From: Pyxidicoccus sp. MSG2
Lineage (GTDB): Bacteria; Myxococcota; Myxococcia; Myxococcales; Myxococcaceae
DNA length: 64,000 nucleotides
Assembly (NCBI RefSeq): GCF_026626705.1
Contig: NZ_JAPNKC010000001.1
Location: 8,140,001-8,204,000, forward strand
Reading direction: 5' to 3'
The position numbers were made by a program, and so were the translations under genes. Shown one piece after another: positions 17,373-24,319 of the stretch. The notes under the pieces were generated by a model. The model was not told the DNA's origin and did no database searches. It saw only the letters and a program-made list of their open reading frames with translations. Positions within the stretch are counted from its first letter, which is position 1, and the number at the start of each line of letters is the position of its first letter.

Positions 17373-18233
17373 TCAGGCTCCACCAACGAAGTCGGTGACG
17401 GCGCGGGCCACGTCCTCCGGGTATTCCATGTGGAGGTGGTGGCCCCCGGGGAACATGAGCGTCGGCCCGGCGAGCGTGGGCAGTCCGTCCAGCCGGCGGC
17501 GCAGCAGGGCCTCGTCGGGCACCAGTCCCTCGTTGCCGCGGATGAGCCGCACGGGGCACCGGACTCCGGCCTGCACGGCCAGCCACTGCGCCTCGTCGTA
17601 GGCCATGCCGAAGCGGCGGCGGTGGCGCGGATCAAAGGTGAAGGCCACGCCGTCTTCGAAGGCCTCCGTGCCGTGACGGGCGAGGTGCAGCGCGGCGGGC
17701 TCGGGGAGGGACGGATTGTTCTCCCGCAGACGCGCGGCGGCGGCCTCCACGCTGGGGTAGCGCTTGCGGTTGGGCGGCCGGCGCGAGTCGTCGAGGAAGC
17801 CGCGAAGTCGCCCCAGCGCCTGGGTGGGCGCGCCGCCGCTGGGACCGATGCTCTCGATGAGGAAGACGCTCTTCACCTCGTCCGGCCGCGCGGCGGCGTA
17901 GGCCAGCGAGACGATGCCGCCCAGCGAGTGCCCGACGAGGTGCACCGCGTCCAGGCCGAGCCCGGCGCGCACCGACTCCACGTCCAGGACGTAGTCGCTG
18001 AAGTGGTAGGTGCCCCCGCCGGCCACGTGCCCGCTTTTGCCCATGCCGCGGAAGTCCATCAGCACCAGGCGCCAGTCGTCGGGCAGGTGCGCGGTGAGCG
18101 CGTCGAAGCTGTGCGAGTGGTCCAGCCAGCCGTGGAGGAACAGGACGGCCGGCGCGCCTGACGCGTGGCGCTGGCGCACGTGCAGGGGCAGGCCCTGCGC
18201 ATCAACGGTGAGGGACTCGAAAGGTGCGGGCAC
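17373..18233 (-). CDS. Alpha/beta-hydrolase
   Basis: 286 aa. Typical alpha/beta-hydrolase features are FLHGWLDHSHSF (oxyanion region), the nucleophile elbow GHSLGG with its catalytic Ser, and a C-terminal GGHHLHMEYPE containing the catalytic His. There is no signal peptide. The substrate cannot be told from sequence, and an esterase or lipase-like role is likely. The GTG at 18233 is selected because an AGGAGG ribosome site lies 5 nt upstream. Upstream is a small same-strand gene that may be co-transcribed. Confidence 0.88.
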   Translation of the reverse strand: MPAPFESLTVDAQGLPLHVRQRHASGAPAVLFLHGWLDHSHSFDALTAHLPDDWRLVLMDFRGMGKSGHVAGGGTYHFSDYVLDVESVRAGLGLDAVHLVGHSLGGIVSLAYAAARPDEVKSVFLIESIGPSGGAPTQALGRLRGFLDDSRRPPNRKRYPSVEAAAARLRENNPSLPEPAALHLARHGTEAFEDGVAFTFDPRHRRRFGMAYDEAQWLAVQAGVRCPVRLIRGNEGLVPDEALLRRRLDGLPTLAGPTLMFPGGHHLHMEYPEDVARAVTDFVGGA

Positions 18234-18321
18234 GGAGCCTCCTGCCCCGTGCCTTACCCGTTAACGGCCCGCGTGAGAATCGCCGCCTGCGCTGTGGCCG
18301 GCGGATGGAAGGCGGAGTCCT

Positions 18322-18501
18322 CTAGCGGGGCTCCGCCGGCGCGCGCGGCGGGCCGCCCGTGTCCGGCTTCGAGAGCACCGTCGCGAGCTGCCGCGCCTGG
18401 TTCTCCGTCGCACAGCGGTACTCCTGCATCTTCCCGTTGTCCTTCTCGATACGGAGAACCCAGACGTCGTTCTCCTGCGTCACAGTGGGCCGTTGAGACA
18501 T
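18322..18501 (-). CDS. Small conserved-looking hypothetical protein, 59 aa
   Basis: 59 aa starting at an ATG preceded by a GGGGAGG ribosome site at good spacing. The predicted beta-beta-alpha pattern (DVWVLRIEKDNGKMQEYRC followed by a helix ATENQARQLATVLSK) looks like a compact folded domain, and the proline-rich end is probably disordered. I recognise no family. The spacing of 88 nt to the hydrolase gene allows co-transcription. A longer overlapping frame on the same strand has no ribosome site and looks like a composition artefact. Confidence 0.55.
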   Translation of the reverse strand: MSQRPTVTQENDVWVLRIEKDNGKMQEYRCATENQARQLATVLSKPDTGGPPRAPAEPR

Positions 18502-18715
18502 TTGGCGGTTCCTCCCCACCGGGGGAGAAAGCATGTTCCGTGCCGGACAATGCTCTGTGTCCAAGCGCTCGGAATTCCAGGACAACACCCCAAATCCAGG
18601 CGGGCGGGGTGACAAAAATTGTGCAGCGCTGCGACAAAAGAGGCGCTCGTGACTCGCACTCCTTGCGTAGTACCGCAGGGTCGGGTCGGAGTGGACCCAT
18701 ACCGGGGCCGCATTG

Positions 18716-20632
18716 TCACTCCATGGCGTCTGGCCACTCCCAGGCGGAGCGCCAGGCGCCGGTGGCCTGGGTGCCCTCGATGAAGCGCGCGTAGAAGGGA
18801 TGGCCGCTCAGCGTCGCGGAGTCGCCCACCACGAAGAGGTGTCGGCGCGCGCGGGTGAGGGCCACGTTCATGCGGCGCAAATCCGTGAGGAAGCCGAGTT
18901 GTCCCTCGCCGTTGGAGCGGGTGAGTGAGACGAGGATGGCGTCCTTCTCGCGGCCCTGGAAGGCGTCCACGGTGTCCACCTCCACGTCGGGGTGGAGCGC
19001 TTCCACGCGCTCGCGCAGGCGGTGGGCCTGGGCGCTGTAGGGCGTAATCACGGCCAGTTCGCGCGGCGACAGTCCCAGGGCGAGCAGGGCCTTCACGCGG
19101 GCTTCAATCAGGCCGGCCTCGCCGTCGTTGAAGAGGCTGCGCGTGGTGGGCTCCACCTCCTCGTCGAAGCCCTTGCCGGCGGTGTCGAGATAGATGACGG
19201 GCGGGGCATCCACCTCGGCGCCCGGCGTGAGGACGTCCGCGAGCGTGCGGTCCGCCACGGACGGGTGGGCGCGCAGCTCGCCGCCGTACATCTCGCGCGA
19301 GGGGAAGTCCATGATGGCCGCGTTCATCCGGTACTGCTCACGCAGCATGCGCTTGACGCCCTCGCCGTGGTCCTTGAGGAGGCGCTCGAAGAGGCTCACC
19401 CCGAGGCCGGCCTTGGCGGCCTCCTGGGAGAGGACGGTAGGCGGGAGCTGCTGCGGGTCTCCGGCGAGGATGACCTTGGGTGCGCGCAGGAAGCCGAGCA
19501 GCGCGAGGGGCTCGGTGGCCTGGGTGGCCTCGTCCAGCAGGGCCAGGTCGAACTCCTCGCTGGCGAGCACGCTCGAGCCCAGGCTCGCGAGCGTCACGCA
19601 GACGACGTCGGCGCGGGCGAGCACGGCGCGCACGGCCTTCTTCTCCAGGGCGCGGGCTTCGTCGAGCATGCTCTTGGCCTCGGTGGAGGAGGCACGGGCG
19701 TTGGCGAAGCGCGCGCGGCTGCGCCCCTGCGTGCGCTGGCGGCGCGCGTAGCCGAGCAAATCGTAGGCCTCCTCGAAGAGGTCGCGTGAGACGACGCGGT
19801 CCGGGTGGTCCTCCACGACGATGTCCAGCGTGTGCTCCTGGAGGCGTGGGGCGACGCGGGCTGGGTGGCCCACGCGGATGGCGCGCAGGCCCTTGTCCAG
19901 GCAGAGGTCCAGCAGGTGGTCCACGGCGGCGTTGCTGGCGGCGGTGCACAGCAGGCGCTTCCCGTCCGCGACGGCCTGGGCGGCGATTTCGGCGAGCACG
20001 GTGGACTTGCCGGTGCCCGGCGGGCCGTGGATGAGGAAGAAGTCCTCGGCGGCGAGCGCGCGGGAGGCGGCGTCGAGCTGCTCGGGGTTGAGGGGGCGGG
20101 TGGGCTCGAAGTCGCGGGGCTTGTCGAAGCGCGGGGGCTCGTTGCCGAGCACCACCTCGCGCTTGCGGCGCTCGGTGCCCTTGTCCATGGCCTTGATGCG
20201 CTGCAGGCCGGCGCGGAGCCTGTCGTAGGTGACGTCGTTGGGGACGACGTCCAGGCGGAGCAGGCCTTCATGGACATAGGGCGGCGGGGCGCGGTCGAAG
20301 GCGAGCTGGATGCGCGTGGCGGTGGCGCGGGAGATGAGCGCGCGGGCGGGCTCCTTCACCTCCGCGCGGCGGGGGAGGACGGCCACGAGGTCGCCGTTGT
20401 GCAGGCGCGTGGGCAGGGGGCGCCGGTCGGCGCGGGCGAGGGTGAGCAGGTAGCGGCCGCCCAGGCCCACCTCCTCTTCGATGGACTCCAGGTCCAGGAC
20501 GGACAGGCCGTGCTCCTCGCGCTCGGCGAGGGAGAGGCTCTCGGCCAGGGCGGCCAGGCGGGCTTTCTCGGCCTCGCGCTCCCGGGAGAGGAGCGAGCCG
20601 AGGTGGTCGAAGAACGAGACGTCACGGGCCAT
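18716..20632 (-). CDS. Superfamily 1 DNA/RNA helicase of the UPF1/SMUBP-2 type
   Basis: 638 aa. SF1B helicase motifs appear in order: GPPGTGKS (Walker A), DEATQATEP (motif II), GDPQQLPP (motif III), REQYRMN (motif IV region), DAFQGREKD (motif V) and NVALTRARRHLFVVGD (motif VI). An N-terminal OB-like region precedes the motor, as in IGHMBP2/SMUBP-2. Such enzymes unwind nucleic acid 5' to 3' using ATP. The bacterial role is unknown, though RNA or repair functions fit. An ATG at 20632 and an upstream in-frame GTG at 20638 are both possible. It is divergent from the kinase/Thg1-like pair across about 250 bp with no gene. Confidence 0.9.
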   Translation of the reverse strand: MARDVSFFDHLGSLLSREREAEKARLAALAESLSLAEREEHGLSVLDLESIEEEVGLGGRYLLTLARADRRPLPTRLHNGDLVAVLPRRAEVKEPARALISRATATRIQLAFDRAPPPYVHEGLLRLDVVPNDVTYDRLRAGLQRIKAMDKGTERRKREVVLGNEPPRFDKPRDFEPTRPLNPEQLDAASRALAAEDFFLIHGPPGTGKSTVLAEIAAQAVADGKRLLCTAASNAAVDHLLDLCLDKGLRAIRVGHPARVAPRLQEHTLDIVVEDHPDRVVSRDLFEEAYDLLGYARRQRTQGRSRARFANARASSTEAKSMLDEARALEKKAVRAVLARADVVCVTLASLGSSVLASEEFDLALLDEATQATEPLALLGFLRAPKVILAGDPQQLPPTVLSQEAAKAGLGVSLFERLLKDHGEGVKRMLREQYRMNAAIMDFPSREMYGGELRAHPSVADRTLADVLTPGAEVDAPPVIYLDTAGKGFDEEVEPTTRSLFNDGEAGLIEARVKALLALGLSPRELAVITPYSAQAHRLRERVEALHPDVEVDTVDAFQGREKDAILVSLTRSNGEGQLGFLTDLRRMNVALTRARRHLFVVGDSATLSGHPFYARFIEGTQATGAWRSAWEWPDAME

Positions 20633-20883
20633 GGGCACGTCATGCCACCGGGACGCAGGGACGGCCAGCGTCTCCGCGCGAGCCGTGTCGCCGGGCGGGC
20701 GGAAGTGGCACGGATGCCCACGGGCTTCATGCTCCCGGGGGGAACACGGGCCCAGGGCGGGTTGCCTGCCTCGTCATCGGGAGCCTGCGAGCATGCGAGC
20801 GGATGACATCCGCTGGCGTCGGTGTCACTGAAGGGGAGCGGCGTCAGGCGTCCAGGCGGCGCCACGTCGAATGAGGCTCCGCC

Positions 20884-21357
20884 ATGGAACTGGTCCTGTT
20901 CATCGGCCTGCAGGGCTCGGGGAAGAGCAGCTTCCAGCGCCAGCGCTTCGCTGAAACGCACGTGCTGGTGAGCAAGGACCTGTGGCCCCACGCGCGCCGG
21001 AAGGAGGCGAGGCAGCGGCGGTACATCTCCGAGGCGCTCGCGGCGGGACGCTCGGTGGTGGTGGACAACACGAACCCGTCGCCCGAGGTGCGCGCGCCCC
21101 TCATCGCCCTGGGCCGGGCGCACGGCGCGCGCGTCGTCGGCTACTACTTCGCTTCGGACTTGAAGGTGTGCCTGGAGCGCAACGCCCAACGGCAGGGACG
21201 GGCGAGGGTGCCGGAGGTGGCGCTGTTCGCCACCGTGAAGCAGCTCCAGCGCCCAGGCCGTGCCGAGGGCTTCGATGCGCTGTACCACGTGACGTTGAAC
21301 GCGGAAGGCGACTTCCGCGTCGAGGATTGGAAGGAGGAGGCCGATGGAACCGGATGA
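20884..21357 (+). CDS. Small P-loop kinase (polynucleotide-kinase-like, COG4639-type)
   Basis: 157 aa. A P-loop GLQGSGKSS is at residues 8-16. VSKD (Asp32) sits where the catalytic Asp of T4 polynucleotide kinase-like proteins lies, and VVVDNTNP follows, typical of small predicted kinases. The protein is a bare kinase domain with no phosphatase module. It overlaps the next gene, a Thg1-like 3'-5' polymerase, by 14 nt, so the two are almost certainly translated together. A role in phosphorylating 5'-OH RNA ends before Thg1-type extension is a good working idea, but another small-molecule or RNA substrate is possible. Confidence 0.82.
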   Translation: MELVLFIGLQGSGKSSFQRQRFAETHVLVSKDLWPHARRKEARQRRYISEALAAGRSVVVDNTNPSPEVRAPLIALGRAHGARVVGYYFASDLKVCLERNAQRQGRARVPEVALFATVKQLQRPGRAEGFDALYHVTLNAEGDFRVEDWKEEADGTG

Positions 21358-22102
21358 GCTGGCAACCCGCATGCGACAGGGAGAGGTGTTCCACGGCCTG
21401 CGCCTGCTGCCGGGGGCGTGGACGGTGCTGCGCGTGGACGGCCGGGGCTTCTCGCGCTTCACCGGGGAGCGCTTCGAGAAGCCCTTCGACCCGGCCTTCC
21501 ACCAGCTGATGGTGCGCACCGCCAGCGCGCTGCTGGAGGACCTCCAGGGCGTGTACGCGTACACGCAGAGCGACGAAATCTCCGTCCTCTTCCGGCCGGA
21601 GTGGTCGCTGTTCGACCGCTCCATGGAGAAGCTCGTCTCGCTGTCCGCGGGCCTCGCCAGCGCCACCTTCACGCTCGCGGCGGGCGTGCCGGCCATGTTC
21701 GACGGTCGCGCGTGGCTGGGCACCAACGAGCGCGCGGTGCTGGACTACTTCCAGTGGCGCCAGTCGGACGGCAGCCGGTGCGCGCTGCATGGCTATTGCT
21801 ACTGGACGCTGCGCAAGGAGGGCCGCACGGCGACCCAGGCCACGCGCGAGCTGGACGGCCGCAACGTGGGCTTCAAGAACGAGCTGCTCTTCCAGCGCGG
21901 CATCAACTTCAACGAGGTGCCGCTCTGGCAGCGCCGGGGCTCCGCCATCTTCTGGGAGCAGTACATGAAGGAGGGCGTGGACCCGCGCAACGGCCACCGC
22001 ACGCAGACGTCGCGGCGGCGGCTCAAGGTGGACTCGGAGCTTCCGATGAAGGAGGCCTACGAGGACTACCTGCGCGGCCTCCTCGCCGTCAGCCCGACGT
22101 AG
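21344..22102 (+). CDS. Thg1-like 3'-5' RNA polymerase / tRNA(His) guanylyltransferase-family protein
   Basis: 252 aa, the usual Thg1 length. Metal-binding residues line up with known Thg1: D32 in VDGRGFSRFT, and D77-E78 in QSDEIS. The protein also has RDG-like and NVGFKNELLFQRGINFN segments typical of the C-terminal part. Family enzymes add nucleotides to 5' ends in the 3'-5' direction. Bacterial Thg1-like proteins, including those of myxobacteria, are known to repair 5'-truncated tRNAs rather than add G-1. A strong AAGGAGGAGG ribosome site precedes the ATG. The gene is coupled to the small kinase upstream and overlaps the convergent transglutaminase-like gene by 14 nt. Confidence 0.9.
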   Translation: MEPDELATRMRQGEVFHGLRLLPGAWTVLRVDGRGFSRFTGERFEKPFDPAFHQLMVRTASALLEDLQGVYAYTQSDEISVLFRPEWSLFDRSMEKLVSLSAGLASATFTLAAGVPAMFDGRAWLGTNERAVLDYFQWRQSDGSRCALHGYCYWTLRKEGRTATQATRELDGRNVGFKNELLFQRGINFNEVPLWQRRGSAIFWEQYMKEGVDPRNGHRTQTSRRRLKVDSELPMKEAYEDYLRGLLAVSPT

Positions 22103-22964
22103 CCGCGTCCAGCGCGAGCACCTTCCACAGCCGGGGCTTGTCGTACTGGGGAGGAATCATCCCCAGCGGCCAGCCCTCGGCGGTGACTTCCGCGTACTGG
22201 TAGCTGCGCCCGCCGAGCCGCAGGCGGGTGCCGTTGCCGGGCAGCCCCACGCCCACCGCCGCGTGCGCCAGCGGGTCCGAGTAGAGCAGCACCGCGTCGA
22301 TGCCCGCCTGCCGCAGCAGCATCACCGCCAGCACCGCCTTGGAGTCGCAGTCCCCCCGGTCCTGCGCGGGCACCAGCGCCGGGGGGATGATGCCGAAGGG
22401 CATGTCTTGCGGCAGCTCGTAGCGGATGCGCTGCACGAAGCCGAGGATGAGCTGCGCGGCCTGCGAGGCGTCCAGCCCGCGCTCGCGGATGGAGGTGACG
22501 AAGCGCTCGCCCAGCGCGTGCACCGGCTCCGCGTTGGTGCGCATCAGCTCCTCGTAGATGCAGCGCATGTCGGCGGTGCACCCGGCCGGGGCGTTGTAGG
22601 TGAAGCGCTCGGGGCCCGTGGGGCGGTAGCGCAGCCGCCGGCCCAGGGCGGCGTGCTTCTCCTCCAGCTCCAGGGTCAGCTCCTCGCCCAGCCCGTAGGA
22701 GACGTAGTGCTGCGGAGGGCTGATGTTCTCCGCCTTCCACTCGTAGTTCTTCGCGCGCTGCGGCGGCGTGTCGGCAGGGAGGAGCACCGCGCCCAGGTCC
22801 ACCAGGCGCACGCTGCTCGGGAAGCCGGGCAGGGGCGCGCGCACGTCCACGTCGGCCAGTCGCCCCAGCATGCCCAGCCCGCAGCAGCAGAAGCAGCTGC
22901 CGAACGCGATGCCCGCGAGCAGCAGCTTGAACAGCGTCTTCCAGGAGCTGGAGCTGGAGGCCAT
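22089..22964 (-). CDS. Membrane-anchored transglutaminase-like protein
   Basis: 291 aa. An N-terminal hydrophobic segment with cysteine-rich CFCCCG at about residues 24-29 suggests membrane anchoring. A transglutaminase-like core follows: GDCDSKAVLAVMLL with the candidate nucleophile Cys, then a His in DPLAHAAVGV and an acidic residue in YQYAEVTAEGW, giving a plausible Cys-His-Asp/Glu triad. Such domains act as peptidases or amidases as often as crosslinkers. It lies 20 nt downstream of the DUF350 membrane gene in the same direction, so they probably act together at the membrane. Confidence 0.75.
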   Translation of the reverse strand: MASSSSSWKTLFKLLLAGIAFGSCFCCCGLGMLGRLADVDVRAPLPGFPSSVRLVDLGAVLLPADTPPQRAKNYEWKAENISPPQHYVSYGLGEELTLELEEKHAALGRRLRYRPTGPERFTYNAPAGCTADMRCIYEELMRTNAEPVHALGERFVTSIRERGLDASQAAQLILGFVQRIRYELPQDMPFGIIPPALVPAQDRGDCDSKAVLAVMLLRQAGIDAVLLYSDPLAHAAVGVGLPGNGTRLRLGGRSYQYAEVTAEGWPLGMIPPQYDKPRLWKVLALDAATSG

Positions 22965-22984
22965 GGGCGCGCCCTTGCGTCACG

Positions 22985-23527
22985 TCACGCGGGTGCGCGC
23001 AGCGTCCCTTCGGGCAGCTGCGGGAAGGGGATGAGGCCGTTGAGCGCCGCCTGGAGCCCCGGCGCCGTCAGCAGCGCGAGCACCACCAGGATGGCGGAGA
23101 GGATGAGCGCCGCGGCCACGTTGCCCTTGCGCACCTCCGCCAGCTCGTCGATGCCGGGCGTCATCCGGTCGAACAGCAGGATGCCCATCGCCAGCACCGC
23201 CACGCCCACGCCCAGGGACAGCCCCACGTGCAGCACCGCGACGGCGACGAGCTTGCCCACCATCAGCGGCTGGAAGGGTGGGGTGCGCACGGTGAGGTCC
23301 ACCGCGTCCGACGTGGCCTGCACCGCGTGCTGCACCAGCAGGCCCAGCGACAGCAGGCTGGCGGCGTGCACGGTGCCGGCGGCGGCGTTGCCCTGGCGCA
23401 ACTCCTCCACGGGGTTGGTGCCGAGGATGCGGCTCAGGCCGCGCAGCCCCAGCCAGATGCCGAGCGCGGCGACGAGCCCGCCGAACACCACCTTGACGAG
23501 GCCGACGAGGAGAAGGACGAGGTCCAT
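22985..23527 (-). CDS. DUF350 integral membrane protein
   Basis: 180 aa, nearly all hydrophobic: about four to six transmembrane helices in two related halves, each with the small-residue pattern of DUF350 (for example NPVEELRQGNAAAGTVHAAS and DELAEVRKGNVAAALILSA). The two halves look like an internal duplication. DUF350 function is unknown, and its genes often neighbour envelope enzymes. Here a transglutaminase-like gene follows 20 nt downstream, implying a shared operon. Confidence 0.85.
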   Translation of the reverse strand: MDLVLLLVGLVKVVFGGLVAALGIWLGLRGLSRILGTNPVEELRQGNAAAGTVHAASLLSLGLLVQHAVQATSDAVDLTVRTPPFQPLMVGKLVAVAVLHVGLSLGVGVAVLAMGILLFDRMTPGIDELAEVRKGNVAAALILSAILVVLALLTAPGLQAALNGLIPFPQLPEGTLRAPA

Positions 23528-23576
23528 AGGAGGCGCGGCGCTCCGAGATTGAGCGCCGCGCCGCGGACTCTACCGC

Positions 23577-24182
23577 TCAGGGCGTGCCGAAGTCCTGCGT
23601 CCAGTAGTGCTTGTAGGTGCTCGTCGGCGCGTAGAAGTAGCCGATGCCGATGTGGCGCAGGCCGGCGTTCATGATGTTGTTGCAGTGGCCGGTGCTGGAC
23701 ATCCACCCGTTCACCACGGCGGCGGCGGTGGAGTAGCCGGCCGCGACGTTCTCCGCGGCGCTCCGGTACGTGTAGCCGGCCGAGGTGATGCGCTGCCACG
23801 GCGTGGTGCCGTCCGAGCCGGTGTGGCTCATGAAGTTGTTCGTCCCCATGTCGCGCGAGTGGTGGCGCGCCGCGCAGCGCAGCCGGGTGTCGAGCGTGAG
23901 CGCGGGCGCCGCGGGCTTCGCCACGCCGCCACAGGTGGCACCCGCGGCCCGGCGCTGGTTGACCAGGGTGAGCACCTGGGACTCCAGGCTGGCCCAGTTC
24001 GCATCCCACGTCGTCACGTCGTCGCAGTAGGCGAACGCGGAGACGGCGTTGGACGGCTCGGAGGTCTCCACGGCGGGGACGAGCGCGCCCTCGCCCGTCT
24101 CGGTGACGGGCGACTCGGGAGCGCCGCAGCCGCCGAGGACGGCGGCACCCAGGAGGAACAGCGGAAGGGAGCGGGAGGCCAT
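23577..24182 (-). CDS. CAP-domain (SCP/PR1) secreted lipoprotein
   Basis: 201 aa from the ATG at 24182, with lipobox LGGC (Cys19). The CAP domain covers the C-terminal 150 residues: ARHHSRDMGTNNFMSHTGSDG, then AAENVAAGYSTAAAVVNGWMSSTGHCNNIMN and GIGYFYAP. These contain the His/Glu cavity residues of the family. Bacterial CAP proteins are extracellular and of poorly defined function, proposed to bind lipids or ligands or to act as proteases. Longer in-frame starts exist, but the chosen one gives an intact signal peptide. It lies 49 nt before the DUF350 gene and could be in the same operon. Confidence 0.87.
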   Translation of the reverse strand: MASRSLPLFLLGAAVLGGCGAPESPVTETGEGALVPAVETSEPSNAVSAFAYCDDVTTWDANWASLESQVLTLVNQRRAAGATCGGVAKPAAPALTLDTRLRCAARHHSRDMGTNNFMSHTGSDGTTPWQRITSAGYTYRSAAENVAAGYSTAAAVVNGWMSSTGHCNNIMNAGLRHIGIGYFYAPTSTYKHYWTQDFGTP

Positions 24183-24319
24183 GTCGGTTCCTTTGGTCGG
24201 AGGTGAAGCGGCCCGCCTCGGGGGAAGCAGACCGCCCACGCATCCTGCCCGCTCCTCCCGGAGAGTCGAGGGCGGGCCTGGCTGGGGCCCGCATGCTCGT
24301 GTGTTTCCGTCAGCCCATC

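Noticed and set aside
17341..17382. Caggctcc triplets near the hydrolase stop as a regulatory repeat
   Set aside because: Short, degenerate and partly inside the coding end; no palindromic or positional support.
20699..20715. TGGCACGGATGCC resembling a sigma-54 promoter upstream of the kinase/Thg1 pair
   Set aside because: The -12 GC is missing at the required 10-bp spacing from GG, so it does not meet the consensus.
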